Shown in pieces: positions 12,000 to 23,933 of a DNA stretch of 29,488 bases. The translations under genes and the position numbers were made by a program. The stretch comes from Saccoglossus kowalevskii (Eukaryota; Hemichordata; Enteropneusta; Harrimaniidae): contig NW_003125405.1 in NCBI RefSeq assembly GCF_000003605.2, forward strand, positions 1-29,488, in the 5' to 3' direction. The notes beneath the pieces were generated by a model. It saw nothing but the letters and a program-made list of their open reading frames with translations, searched no databases and had not been told where the DNA came from. Position 1 is the stretch's first letter; the number at the start of each line of letters is the position of its first letter.

Positions 12000-12900
12000 A
12001 CGACTTAAGATAGCTAAGGCTGTCCATACTTAGTATGTATATTTGTTGGACCGTGGCAGCATTCAACTCAAGTTTTCGTAAGTGAAAATGTACATCCAGT
12101 AACAAGCCTTCAAATTATGTTAAGTTACGGAGATTACATTATATGTTAGCTGTTTGTTTAGAATACAGGACTGGTTGATTACATTGTACACACGCTGCAA
12201 AACGTAGAAATCAGAATATTTTCTTTACAACACTACGTATTGCAATGGTATTATTTGCTACACCTGGCCCATTAATACAAACTAACAAAACACGTAGTAA
12301 TCTTATAAGCCAGTAGTTATCCCCATACATCCATTGTTATATAGGTATCTGGGCATTCACAGCGACAACTTTCACCTGTTTTTACTGAATGGAATGACTC
12401 CTTGATATAATAATATGTTCATCCGAACTGGCATGATAAATAAGCTTTGAATTTCTTTATTATTTCCAGTTGTAATTAATTTTTGTGAACATATCGTGAC
12501 AGCCAGTGGAGACACCGTACTTAATATAACTGCCTTCTATATGCATGTCTGATATTTAGGACTGACCTTACTGTTAGTATATGTTACACGTTATAATTTG
12601 GACTATGATTCAAACTAGTGTTAAAATATGCTACAATACATGTGTATATAAACAATACATATCTCACGATTATGAACAGCGACAACAAGACAAACAGTAA
12701 ATCTAAATTACCCTAAAACTGTAACCTAACACTCTACTGCAAAAATCGAAGAGTGTGTGTCCCAGTACAAGTAATTACTTGTTGATTGGGTGAAGGTTAT
12801 ACTTGTGGGATTCAAATGTAACTTTCGAGATTTGTTATGAAAAAATGACAGTGATAATCGCGGATAAGATCAACCATTAGGTGTTATCAAGCTGAATACA
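12000..12900. other. Intergenic, nothing recognised
   Basis: AT-rich sequence with no supported exon, RNA gene or repeat. Confidence 0.45.
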
Positions 12901-12904
12901 CCCT

Positions 12905-12943
12905 TGACTGACTGACTGACTGACTGACTGACTGACTGACTGA
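12905..12943. repeat. (TGAC)n tetranucleotide microsatellite
   Basis: About nine and a half perfect tandem copies of TGAC (equivalently ACTG), ending in TGAATTT. No imperfect units are seen inside the tract, so it is probably length-variable. Confidence 0.97.
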
Positions 12944-12949
12944 ATTTAA

Positions 12950-15900
12950 ACGCTGTTTTCTATTAATTGTCGTGTGTGCTTTTCCATTTCACCTCCGAAC
13001 ACTGAATGAGGAATATGCAATTAGAAACCCCAGAACTATTCTGACGAGTGTGACAATTGTCTTGATTAGTTCTGAGTTTTATAGACATTACTGATACCAT
13101 ATTAAGAATTCGTTAAACGTGTGACAAATCTACAAGCCAGGTTGTATAATTCCATTCCCCAGTCACTAACACACACATTAAGACTAGATTGTACATTAAT
13201 TTTAAACACAGTCCATTTATCTTTATCCACCAATCACATGAGGGCTAGGAACATGTGTAAATGTCCAGGTATGGCGTTTACCAATCAGTGTATATCCAAT
13301 AACATCTAAATGCCTAGTACGTTTTCATCGTCACTACAAAAACCCTATACATCAAACTAACAGGTATTCTACTAGTATCATAACACCTCCACCGCCAACA
13401 AAACCCACAATTGTATAAGCCTGAAAAACCAATGTCATCGTTCTCGGAAATACGAACACCCTGGAAAGTTGCCGCTGATTATTAGTTGTGAAAAGTGTAT
13501 TCACATTATACTTTTGACTACAATGAAACAGGTGAGTTGTACTTGTATCCTGAATGTACTTGTAGTATTCGTAGTAGCTCGGCGCCTGGAAGTGTCAAGA
13601 GTTCCCTTTTGATATGACAATATCCAAGTTCAAAGGATCGACTAGTTGTCCAATGAACAACTTCCACAAAGTATTCCCCTGAGAGTGTTTTCGGCAACGT
13701 CTGATCACAAGAGTTGTACTGAATACGATCACAAGTGTTGTCAAAAGAAAGGTCTTCAAATTATTCCGTACGTGTTAAACACAGGAAATACGAACAATTA
13801 GCGGCGTGCCAAACGCGTACCACCCTCCATTATATTCGCATTATGAAGGCTTTTCGCTGAAAATAAAATTAAGTCTGAATGTATACAAATAACTTATAAC
13901 CAGTCAAATAAAACATGTATTTTATAAGACGCAGTAAAACTAAATAGGTGTCTCCAACATGTATCGCTGTGGGCTTTAGGTAATTAAACGTTGTTTTTAT
14001 TGTAAAGCCGACATCGTAAGCTTTAGACATCCCTCCGTTGGCGTTATTTATATGAATATAGTATTGGTTTGTGGAGACGACTATCGTTTGGGATTACTTG
14101 GTTTACCTCGAGTAGGCGTTATACTGTGACTAATTGGGGAGCCGCCATTAAAGCATGTTAATAAAGACATTTGATCACACGTCTGGAGAACACACAGCTG
14201 AGGCCATAGACATGAGGATGCTCACTGACAATACATAGAGATTAAACATACTAGTAATGCGGCAACCTAGTGTATAAGCTCTAGATTCCCATGGCTTTAA
14301 GATGATCCATTCAAAGATCATGTCAATGCGTTGGCAATAGGAAGAAGGTGATTGTGCATTACAGTGCTACGAGCTAGGGGAATAAATATCGTATAGGGAT
14401 ACGCAGATGGCAGAATCTCCAGATTGCATTATTTGAATACTTTTTTATAATTGACCCGGGCAGGACAAAATCGTATATGATATAATGGCTGCAGTAAATA
14501 GATAATATGATGCTGTGATATGGTTGAAGGAGCGTGTGCATTACACAGATTGTCGGTCAGAATGAGACAAATGTGCACCTGTTATTTCGGAAGACAATAG
14601 TTAATAGAATAATAGATGAAATAGAAAAAATACGAGCCCTGGGCATGCGATGGCATTGTATATGTGGTGTCATTCGAATCAGCAACTTGCTCATTTGTTC
14701 AACTTGTCAGTGTTCTAGTTCAGCCTAGTGTTCTAGTACGCAAGACCCCATTAATGAATATGGCTTGGACGCTCTACTGAATGCATTTGTTCATGTATTA
14801 TATAACTATAACCATAGCTAGGGCAAACGAGGACACAATTCGGTTTTGCATCTTCACATATACATATCACATTATTAACTTGCAATTATGGAACGTGGCA
14901 GGAAATATAATCTTTGAATAATACTACATCTTTATCTGGGTCATTTCATATTCATGTTTTTGGTTGCAATTCCTTATTATATAACATGCATTCCGTATAT
15001 ATAACGTTTTTTTATTCGTGAAGTATTTAGTCTCTGTGATGCCGACACTGGTAACAAATATCACTTACTTACTGGGATTTATTATAGATAAGTAAAATTG
15101 AGTTAAATCAAGCTGCACGTACAAGGGAAATAGGTTCCGACCAGGAAATACACTAACGATAATGTGGCTAATTAATCACGATTCGCCCATCGCTAATGAT
15201 TGGTGTAATTTAGAAAAATTAAATATTAATATAATTAGATCAGATTAGTATTACATGCGGCTTTGAGACGTAGTGTCACCCTGTTCGCCAAACTACTAAC
15301 CGGATTTCACTGGTTGTATAGTATGCATAACTTTGGGACGTCAGTACACTGCAGTACAGATGATTTCAACAATCTTGTCTATGTGTGAATACAAAGTTCC
15401 ATCAACATATTTCACTCTCAATTAGCATATTCAGGTTAATGTTAATTATTGACGAACTTGGCAATTTACCAAGTTGTTCATGATTTGTCCCGTTCAAGAT
15501 GAAAGTATAACAAGCACTGATACAACATAATTAAATAATAATGATTTCTCCATGGTAACATGTTGCATAATTATATTTGATGATTATATTTGAGATATTA
15601 CATGGTAAGATATTTGGATATTGTATAGGCCGGTGCACTTCGTTTTGTGCGCGTGCGCATTTACTGGTTGACAAGAACAGGTCATTGCTCCGAAGATAAA
15701 ATAAAGGCGTTTTTCGCTGCTTCAGTTATAATTGAATATTGTTTTACGTGTCCCTGTTAATAAAACAACTTTTAGACAATGTTATCGCTGCAGATTGCGA
15801 GCCAGAGTTATCACACATTCGCATGCATGTTGGCAAAAAAGTAAACACATTACGTCACACTGCGACGGCCTATAGCATATACTCATATCCGAACGATTGG

Positions 15901-18380
15901 TAAAGGAAATAAAGATATTCAGAAAATGTATACATAATTGTAACAGTACTATAACAATCCCATGATGGAATTAAGATGAACAATAACCTTATACCGATAT
16001 GTATTTGTAACGTTTCAGGTAAAAAATACTCATGACCATGCATTCTTAATATGACCAACAGTTCAAATTGACGCCATAAATTGTTGCCACGAGCGAAAAC
16101 AAATGTGTGCAGAGAATTATTACCATATAAGGCTTATCAAACACGGAAACGTCCAATGTGACGTGAATGCTCTCATGGGACGGATGCTGAAATTCAACGA
16201 TAAAACTGATTGATGCTTGTCTCATTTATAAGTACTGTAGTAATGAAAAATACACATACATAATAAGACATTATAAGTGATTGGTTTGCAGGACAGGAAA
16301 TATAAAATAACTGCAATTCAGTGCAAACTGATCTGGCAGTCATTCCAGGAAACTGGCAATTGTAGCAAATGGGTTTTCATTCTATGAATATTTCACACTA
16401 TTATTGATGGAACGTGTGGTCACTATCAATGATAGTAAGATCTCTTATTTTAAATAATGAACAACCTGAAAAACGTACTATGATTATATAATATACTGAT
16501 TAACGAAATGTTTCCAATGTTGACGAGGTTTATGTCAATAATGTTTAGTTTAGTGGTTGTATTCAGACAACACAACACAACTGAACATTCAATTGAAAGA
16601 AACCCTGCCCTCAACATTTTATACTTTTTTACCACGATTTTTACTTTAGTATTCCCATCAGTGTGTAACATAATGTTTTCAATGTTACCATCATCACACT
16701 ATATAACAACATTCCGATATCCTCATCTTATTCTACCCTCCAATCCAGCGAATATTCCGAGTTATGGAAACTATTAACTCGAGGGTATCCAGAAAACTAT
16801 TTTCAGTAACGTACACTAGCTTTATTGAAAGACGTAATGACTAATAATGAGGCGATTTAAGAAGGCATTTATGTTACCTGTAGAACATAATATTTTGTCT
16901 CGGATTGATACATAGTTATGGAAAATATAAAGAAGAATATGTCTATTTCTTCTGACATGATCAATCAGTGAGGGAAAGATGTATTGACTTTGACGATTTA
17001 CAACCAAAAAGCTGATTTTGTGGTTAATTGAGTTTGTTAATAGAATGCACATGAATTTGATTTAATTATTATGTTTTCCTTGTCGATAATTGACTTTGAC
17101 ATTACACACATTGTCTAATACTAATACACGATTCCGATATTTTAAAAAACTGACAAATTTGTAAGTTTTTTTACTGTAATAATAATGCAAATGTTAATGC
17201 AAATAATACAGCGAACTGTCCATTATTGAAATGCCGCGTTCTCATTGGTTGATCGGTACCACGTACCAGACCTATTGTCATGATTACGCTAAGAAATCCT
17301 GGTTACAGAGAATATAAAGAAAAAAAACTTTTCATTTCAGGATACAATTGAGATAATGAACTACCCACTTTCCATTTTTGCCATAACAAGGCTCGGATGG
17401 GGATGGTCGGCTAACTAATGGCTACAGCTCGCCTAATATTACGCACATCTCCGTTCCTGCCCTGTCATAACGCAATAATGAGCACTGTGTCGTTCTTTAT
17501 TCTCCAAATACACATACTTTATAAGTATAGGTAATGTGAGGTCAATATACACTGGTGATGGAAACCATACTATTCTCAGTTCTAGTAGATCATGGGATAG
17601 AACGAATCAGTTTAATGACTTCAAGAGGTGAATAGTACAAATGCTGGCGATGCAGCAAAAGTGAGAAGAGTGAAAGGTCCGGTTAACGCGTTGCTATGTC
17701 GTATTTAACATTGTCTCATATAATTCTATGGCGGGAAAAATGTAAAAGGACGCGTTAGTAACGAATAACTTCTTTGAAAAAAATTATATAATTATATTCG
17801 TTCCACACTGTATAACCAAGTACCACGTAATTGACAAAGTGGATCCTACATGCTGCAGGATAAAGTACATTTGCATCATTTCCGCGTCGTCTACCCTAGC
17901 ATCGAATTACAGTCATTTCCACCTGTACCAATACATTGTGTAAAATTGTGATTAACCAAATGTGGTCACCATGGACTCTTCTGACGCCATTTTGTTATAC
18001 GAGTCGCTGCCAGCAGTTTTATTTACCAAAGATGATTAATCAAAAATGTCATTATGGTTTCCGTCCTTCTCATACAGACATTTTTTCTAAAGACTTCTGG
18101 GTTTTTCATTACAGTTATACATGTTTCAATAGAGTGTTGAAAAAGATGTATCACATAGTAACACCATTATATTATATATTCAGTGACACCTGACAAGGAT
18201 CCTAATTATTGTCAAGTAATATCTTTCCAGTGAAGATTGTGGAACAATACAAAGTTGTCTCTACTAAAATGAATAACTGTAACGGAAGGATGAGAGGAGT
18301 GCGTATTGTAGAGACTTTAATGTATGTTTAATTACTTCATGGACATGGAAATTGTGTAGGGACGCCCTATGAATGACGCA
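12950..18380. other. Intergenic, no gene seen
   Basis: A long AT-rich stretch without supported exons. Short open frames at 13,121, 14,534, 16,508 and 17,936 lack any family signature or splice context. A CpG-rich string TGTGCGCGTGCGCA at about 15,646-15,659 is one mismatch from the NRF1 consensus. ATTGGTTG (reverse CCAAT) occurs near 17,247 without other promoter signals. Confidence 0.45.
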
Positions 18381-18392
18381 CTGATATACCGA

Positions 18393-18400
18393 TGACGTCA
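18393..18400. promoter_or_regulatory. Palindromic CRE (TGACGTCA)
   Basis: A perfect 8-bp cAMP response element lies about 590 bp upstream of the inferred start of the neuropeptide-like gene. CREB sites are common in neuropeptide promoters, so this could be functional. A single 8-mer at this distance is weak evidence, and another copy occurs at 6987 in empty DNA. Confidence 0.3.
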
Positions 18401-18845
18401 TAATTACAAAAGGAAACGTTAAACTTATGTCAACAAAATATTCGACTATATTAAGTAGGTTATTGACTCATTGTGGTTTTTCAGGATGAAATTATAAAAT
18501 TGAGTCATTAAATAAATAACAATAATTAGTGTCATAGAATAGTTGCCAACAATGTCACACATGACACGATATTATATAGATATTATTTTCCCCTTTTCCT
18601 CATACAGAATCACGTTTCGTATTGTTTCTATATAGTATTCCCTCGCGGCAAATGGAGAGGAGGAGAATACTCCATTCGTTCAGGACGGTTTGTTGATTGT
18701 TCATAAAACAGGTACATGGTTACAAACACCATGTCTCCGGGTAGAAAGAGTGCTGACTTGTCTATTATATAATTGAAAAATGTTGACAAATTAGTTGTGT
18801 ATAATCCGTGTGCGTGTTTAAACTCACTTGCTTATAATATGTAAA

Positions 18846-18990
18846 CACACCCCTTTTGATTAAATACGTACGTATCACCCTTTTTCTATTGGTTGTTCCT
18901 GTCAAATAGAATATTCAACACAGTGTCGATAACGCCAACGCCTTAATGTAGTATTGCTTATAAAGCAAGAGAAGACACGAGTCATCAAAG
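18846..18990 (+). promoter_or_regulatory. Core promoter of the neuropeptide-like gene
   Basis: The elements are in the expected order. A CACACCCC box lies at 18,846-18,853. A palindromic TACGTACGTA lies at 18,865-18,874. ATTGG (reverse CCAAT) at 18,888-18,892 is about 95 bp before the start. A TATA box TATAAAG lies at 18,959-18,965. An initiator-like TCATCAA at 18,982-18,988 sits 25-28 bp after the TATA box, giving a predicted start near 18,984-18,990. A TATA-driven start fits a tissue-restricted gene. All element calls are by motif. Confidence 0.6.
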
Positions 18991-19072
18991 TAGTGAAAAC
19001 CGTTAGACCTGTGAAGAGATCAATTTGGTAATCATAGATTGTTTTGTATATATATATTCGTAACGTATTAAG
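18984..19072 (+). other. Non-coding first exon (5' UTR) of the neuropeptide-like gene
   Basis: The exon begins at the inferred initiator and ends with the consensus donor AAG|GTAAGTTA (GT at 19,073). It contains no ATG, so the first AUG of the spliced message is the one at 19,254 in exon 2. Intron 1 is short, 19,073-19,242 (170 bp), and ends in TTTTAATTCTACAG. A short untranslated first exon is common in neuropeptide genes. Confidence 0.65.
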
Positions 19073-19253
19073 GTAAGTTAGAAGACTTTTATAATTCTAT
19101 TCAATGATTATACTTACTTCTATGTTATCTACAATTTTACATTACGTACATATTGGTTCCATGTTTTGTTTACTTTGCACAGTGTTAAAAATTTAAAATT
19201 GTTATCATTCGATTAATGCTTATGTTAATTTTAATTCTACAGAAAACATCGAT

Positions 19254-19377
19254 ATGCGCTACAGAGATCTACTAGCTATATTTCTACTTTTATTTGTTGC
19301 TATGACAACAGTAGACAGTATGGGACTACCGTGTGTTGATTACTGGGCTAAATGGTGTGGTAGAAGACCAGGAAATA
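19254..19377 (+). CDS. Neuropeptide-like prohormone, coding exon 2 (signal peptide and cysteine-loop peptide)
   Basis: This exon encodes residues 1-41 of a predicted 102-residue secreted precursor. The ATG is the first in the message and has G at -3. Residues 1-22 form a signal peptide: basic MRYRD, a hydrophobic core of Leu, Ile, Phe and Val, and a polar TTVDS end. The peptide follows directly: MGLPCVDYWAKWC, then GRR, then PGN. Cys27 and Cys35 can form one disulfide ring of nine residues containing Tyr30, Trp31 and Trp34. Cleavage at Arg37-Arg38 with Gly36 as amide donor would give a peptide ending in Cys-amide; cleavage at Lys43-Arg44 in the next exon would give a 20-mer. The donor is AATA|GTAAGAAA, phase 1. 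The C-x3-W-A-x2-C spacing loosely recalls GGNG/excitatory peptides, which have one more residue in the loop. Position in the precursor also recalls elevenin. The family is unproven; the gene call is firmer. Confidence 0.75.
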
Positions 19378-22300
19378 GTAAGAAATGTTTTATATCAGCA
19401 TATTAGTTCTGATATTGTCTGCATTAAATACGACTAGGTCTGAATAAAAATATATAGCAAAAATCCATTTAACATAAAAATAATATCTATGGAAGTAAAA
19501 ATAGTAATATATTTTATTCCAAATATTAATTTAGTATTACGCATTGTTGTCAAACAGATTACCGTGTGTATGCATGTTATGTACACTTACGGTATACAAT
19601 TTAAATGATTGGTTGTTACTTAATTATTATCCTAACTAAACTCGATGATTATGAAAAACAAATACGATTCCGATTGTATCCCTCTTAGGGGTAACATACA
19701 AATATGTATTTTCCGTCATAACATGTATACAAAAGTGGGTTATATTCATATCATACCCACTTGACCCGTAAACGCGTTGATCGGCAAAACGTAAGCCCTT
19801 TAGTCGCGGTCGCGCATTTTACAGGTGAAGCGTTTGATACTTACAAGACAGTATATTATTAGCCGTAGGGTAATCAGGTTCGTCTTTATTCAGCACGGTG
19901 TAATCTGCGTGTACGCAGGACTAACTTTTTCATTTACTTCATTCATCATTTGACTCACAAAGGTTTTAATACGTTCGTCTTGCGGCTTTACATTATTAAT
20001 GTTTTGAGGATACATGACCTGACTCGACACTTTGCTGTCCATACTAGCAGTCTCGTTGCATGAATTGTGAGATCATACGTCAAACATATCAACAACAAAC
20101 AAAAGCTTTATATCTTATAGTTAAGTGTGTTTTATACGAATTCGGATTTGAATAATCTTTTAAATGGGAATATTTATCTGTTTTTATGCGTCCCATTAAT
20201 GCAATATGAATAATAAGGATTTGGTTTTTTCTACTGTTTCCATGGAGATCAGTACTCGAGTAAGTTTGCCGGATATGGTGTAGCTGTGTCTTGTAGGCTT
20301 TATTCAGAAGTATCAGTGGCTGTCAAAGCAATTTGCGATTTCTACATCAGAGAATAAGTTTACGAGAGGTGTTAAATTTAAATTACTTCATTGATTCCGT
20401 CATATACCGTGACATGGGGACAATATAATATAGAATTAGTAGAATTATTTACCAGGCTTTGGGGAAAATGCTAATTGAAGCTAGCTAGAATAAAATCAAA
20501 ATGTTAAAGTAGATATTTATCTACACAATGCGATTAATATATTTTTGCTAAAGTTTGATAGTACTCAAGTGGGAGTGTATGGGCATTGAAATTACTCGTC
20601 TGAATAGATAGAGTACTTGTCAATATAGGAAACAGTATTTGTTTTTTTTACTAGTAAAGAATGTTATCTTAATGACATAACTAATTTCGTCTCTACCTGT
20701 AACATAAACATGGAAATGAACATATAGCACTGGAATGGGAACACTAGGTGTCAATATATCAGTCCTACAAGGGAACATAAACAACAGCGTTAAAATTAAA
20801 CACAAACATCGGTCAAACTTAATGGGTGGTCTGGGGTACATACAACCTGACAGGAGCAACAGGTTAATAACGGTGTTGTGATATATTCATTTCAACAATA
20901 CGACATCATCGGCAGTGGCAAAAATTTGCATGTAGAATATGTAGCGTTTGTATATGTATGCGGAAATAGACGATGCGCTTGCTGTAAAGTTTGTCTCTGA
21001 CTATATTCAGTAATCAGTCGTGACTCAGATACAAATTGTTTCAACTGCTAAAATGAGAGATATCTGGGTCAAGTAAACGATTCTCCTTTATGCACAAAAA
21101 GGTTTTAGGAAATTTATGGAGATAATTTAGACAACACGAGGTCATTTTATTGTTTAATTTGCCTGTTTATCTCCGGGTCAACAGAACATTATGACTGTTG
21201 TTACATTAATGTAATAGTTGCACTATTTCCTAGCATGTGGTTCGTCACACCGACGATTCTAAAACAAATAGCTTAAAATGACGTGCAATGAACGTGGTCA
21301 TTCAGTGACTAGCTGTTAAATACACAAGCCAATTCCCGGACATCACAGACAACATGCAATAGATATCTACACGCATGAATATATTATGTATTCATGGTTC
21401 ATAACGTGCTTCAGGACATCAGGACAATTCTGTTGACTAGAAGGGACAACCAAACTGGGTGGAATCAACGTAATTACAGGAAAACAAACACACATAAATC
21501 ACACTTAACACGAGATTCGAACTCCTACTAACAGGCGCCTTAACTATAACATAAATACTCAAATAATTACCTCTAAACACAAATCCAGTTTAATGTTTAT
21601 TGGTTTTCAGAATAATTAGTTATAATTGTCATGTATTCTTTTGAAATTATGTTTTTTTTCTATGAAATGGTAATTGTCACGTAGTAATTACAGTGATATT
21701 AGCCTCCGTGACTGCGCAATAACGGTTATACTAATTTATTAGATGTTATATATTTTACTTTTATTAGTTCGTGTCCATATATTATATATATGTTTTATTT
21801 TCTGTAATCAGAGTTATTGATTTATACACGCCTCTGGCACATTGAATGTAAATAGTGTTAATATTTGTATGAATATTAGATTCCAAAATTACCCCAGAAC
21901 ACGTGTTTTAACAATCTCAAAAACCATTAGAAAACTCAATTAACCTTGGTAACAGTAGTGCTACTGTGGAATCCTAGCGGTCTCGGCTAAACAGAACAAA
22001 CTAGTAGAGCAGAAAAGAAAACGTGTATTTGTAACTGTCAGTAAAATTTATGTAACTGTATTAAACGTATATGCACGTTTACGTAACACATCATATGTAA
22101 CTGTCAGTACCGTAGTCGCTGGGGGCGGTGTTCACTATACGTCATTTCGAATTACGATTTTCATACCATTGAGTGTGTCGTGATAGGTAGTGTGTCTGTA
22201 CACAGTGGCGAGGCGGTTTCCGTGTACATTTATCGGTGTTATGCAAATAGATCGATGACGTAGTATGGTGAAAATATATAATTTACTTTGCCCACTCAAC

Positions 22301-23424
22301 CTCCTAAATACTATGAAACAATAAACCCGCAATGTTGCGAGGTCCTTGGTAACAATTTGGAATCAAACTTTCAGAAAAATATTTATTTCGAACCTAGCGT
22401 AGAAGAAAATATTGAAACTACATATTGATGTAGTGAGGTTGTCATTAGAATGTCCATTTCGACCACATGCAGCCTCTATATCACCTATTTCGTTCTATTG
22501 GTTTAGAACAACTGCATTTTTAGTTATACACATACATGGATTATATATTATGCATATATAACAATTTTGCTTTCTTGCACGAAGCCAAAGTGTACGTGAT
22601 CCCCCCGTACCCTATTCTAGAAATGTCGGTTTGAAGCTATCTATCAGTATCAATTCCCTGTACGAGAACACACAATTACATGTATGCCATTTTTATTGTA
22701 GTGTAGTAGATTTATTGACTTAATTAACGACATTATATCTAATATTGATAGCTATTAATTGTTATTTACTGGCGTTACGGATATATTAATGCAATGTAAT
22801 CATCGATTTAAAACTAATCTAGTTTGGGAAATTAATAAATAATCTAATCAACCTGACTTGATGATCACGGCCAAGTCAAATTACCATGTCAATGCGACTA
22901 TTCTTCATGTCTCAATCCTCACATAAACATTAACGTGTAATTAAAAATATTGTTTTTGCGGTAATACTTGATGTATCAATGGGCTATAGACCCAAATGGC
23001 CGCTGAGATATTGTTGACAGCTGAGAGGGAGAGAGGGACACGAGACTTTTCACCCTCCATATTGCTTCATTCTTTTGTGATCGCGTCTAGTGTTCAAACT
23101 ATCATGGTAGCAGTGGACGTGAGAAAAAGGGAAAATAAGACACCGTTTTAGGGGCACAAATATGTCTCGTGATTCTCTCTTTCGTAACGAAGTTTCGGCG
23201 GCCATCTGAGTCTAAGGTCTGTCGAACGCTAATTTATTTGTTTTAGTGTGTATCAAAAAATAATGTCGACATTTTACCGATAATATGCATGTAATTGTTA
23301 TTTATCCCAATCAGAGAAACGTTGTAGTAATATAAAGATGTGTATTGAAAACAATTATGTCTTATATAGATGTACATATGTAGTTGTTTTAATGGAATCG
23401 TTAACAAAGACATTTCATTCAAAG
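19378..23424 (+). other. Large intron of the neuropeptide-like gene, 5' part
   Basis: The intron spans 19,378-26,834. This first part is AT-rich with no exon I can support. A small direct repeat TGTAACTGTCAGTA occurs near 22,027 and 22,100. If the intron were retained, the frame would add SKKCFISAY and stop. Confidence 0.5.
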
Positions 23425-23440
23425 CAAGATTATTAATGCT

Positions 23441-23564
23441 AGCAAATAACACCGAATAAACGGCAATGTAAAGACTATGTCTAATTATAGTAAATACGTA
23501 CTGCGTGCGTGACTCGAACCGGCGCTCGCGTACGGCACCTAATCGCCTAGCTTCACGCCACTAC
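23441..23564 (-). repeat. SINE terminal direct repeat, copy A (full pol III promoter adjoining)
   Basis: This copy is about 98% identical to 23,810-23,933. On the minus strand it begins GTAGTGGCGTGAAGC and ends GGTGTTATTTGCT. It holds the B box at 23,511-23,520, and its A box lies just outside at 23,572-23,582. It abuts the target duplication at 23,440. Confidence 0.9.
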
Positions 23565-23809
23565 ACGTCTTCCCCTCGGCCACCGGGCATCCCCAAAAAA
23601 GGATGCTTAATAACCGAGCTTATTACGTGCAGAGAACGTGAAACCCGTCCACGCGATACGCGCCACACAGCATGGCCACAATGCGGCAAAGGCCTTCAGA
23701 TCTGGCTGTAGTAGGATGGTGAAAGTAATGGTACAGCATTTTAACAGTGAATAAGTACTGAGAAATAATTTTTAAACTCATAGTTGCTGTCGACATAGGA
23801 AGTAAAGTA

Positions 23810-23933
23810 AGCAAATAACACCGAATAAACGACAAGGTAAAGACTATGTCTAATTATAGTAAATACGTACTGCGTGCGTGACTCGAACCGGCGCTCGCGT
23901 ACGGCACCTAATCGCCTAGCTTCACGCCACTAC
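23810..23933 (-). repeat. SINE terminal direct repeat, copy B (lacks the A box)
   Basis: This is the same 124 bp as copy A, with the B box at 23,880-23,889. It is bounded by the right-hand target duplication, so its head is cut at GTAGTGG and no A box is present. It is therefore unlikely to be transcribed by pol III on its own. Confidence 0.9.

Noticed and set aside
23505-23600. Functional tRNA gene
   Set aside because: A and B boxes are present, but the arms do not pair well, the B-box part is duplicated, and flanking target duplications mark it as a SINE.
23565-23809. Hammerhead ribozyme (retrozyme) core inside the SINE body
   Set aside because: A GAAAC...GTC string is present on the plus strand near 23,640, but no CTGANGA partner lies at a suitable distance on either strand.
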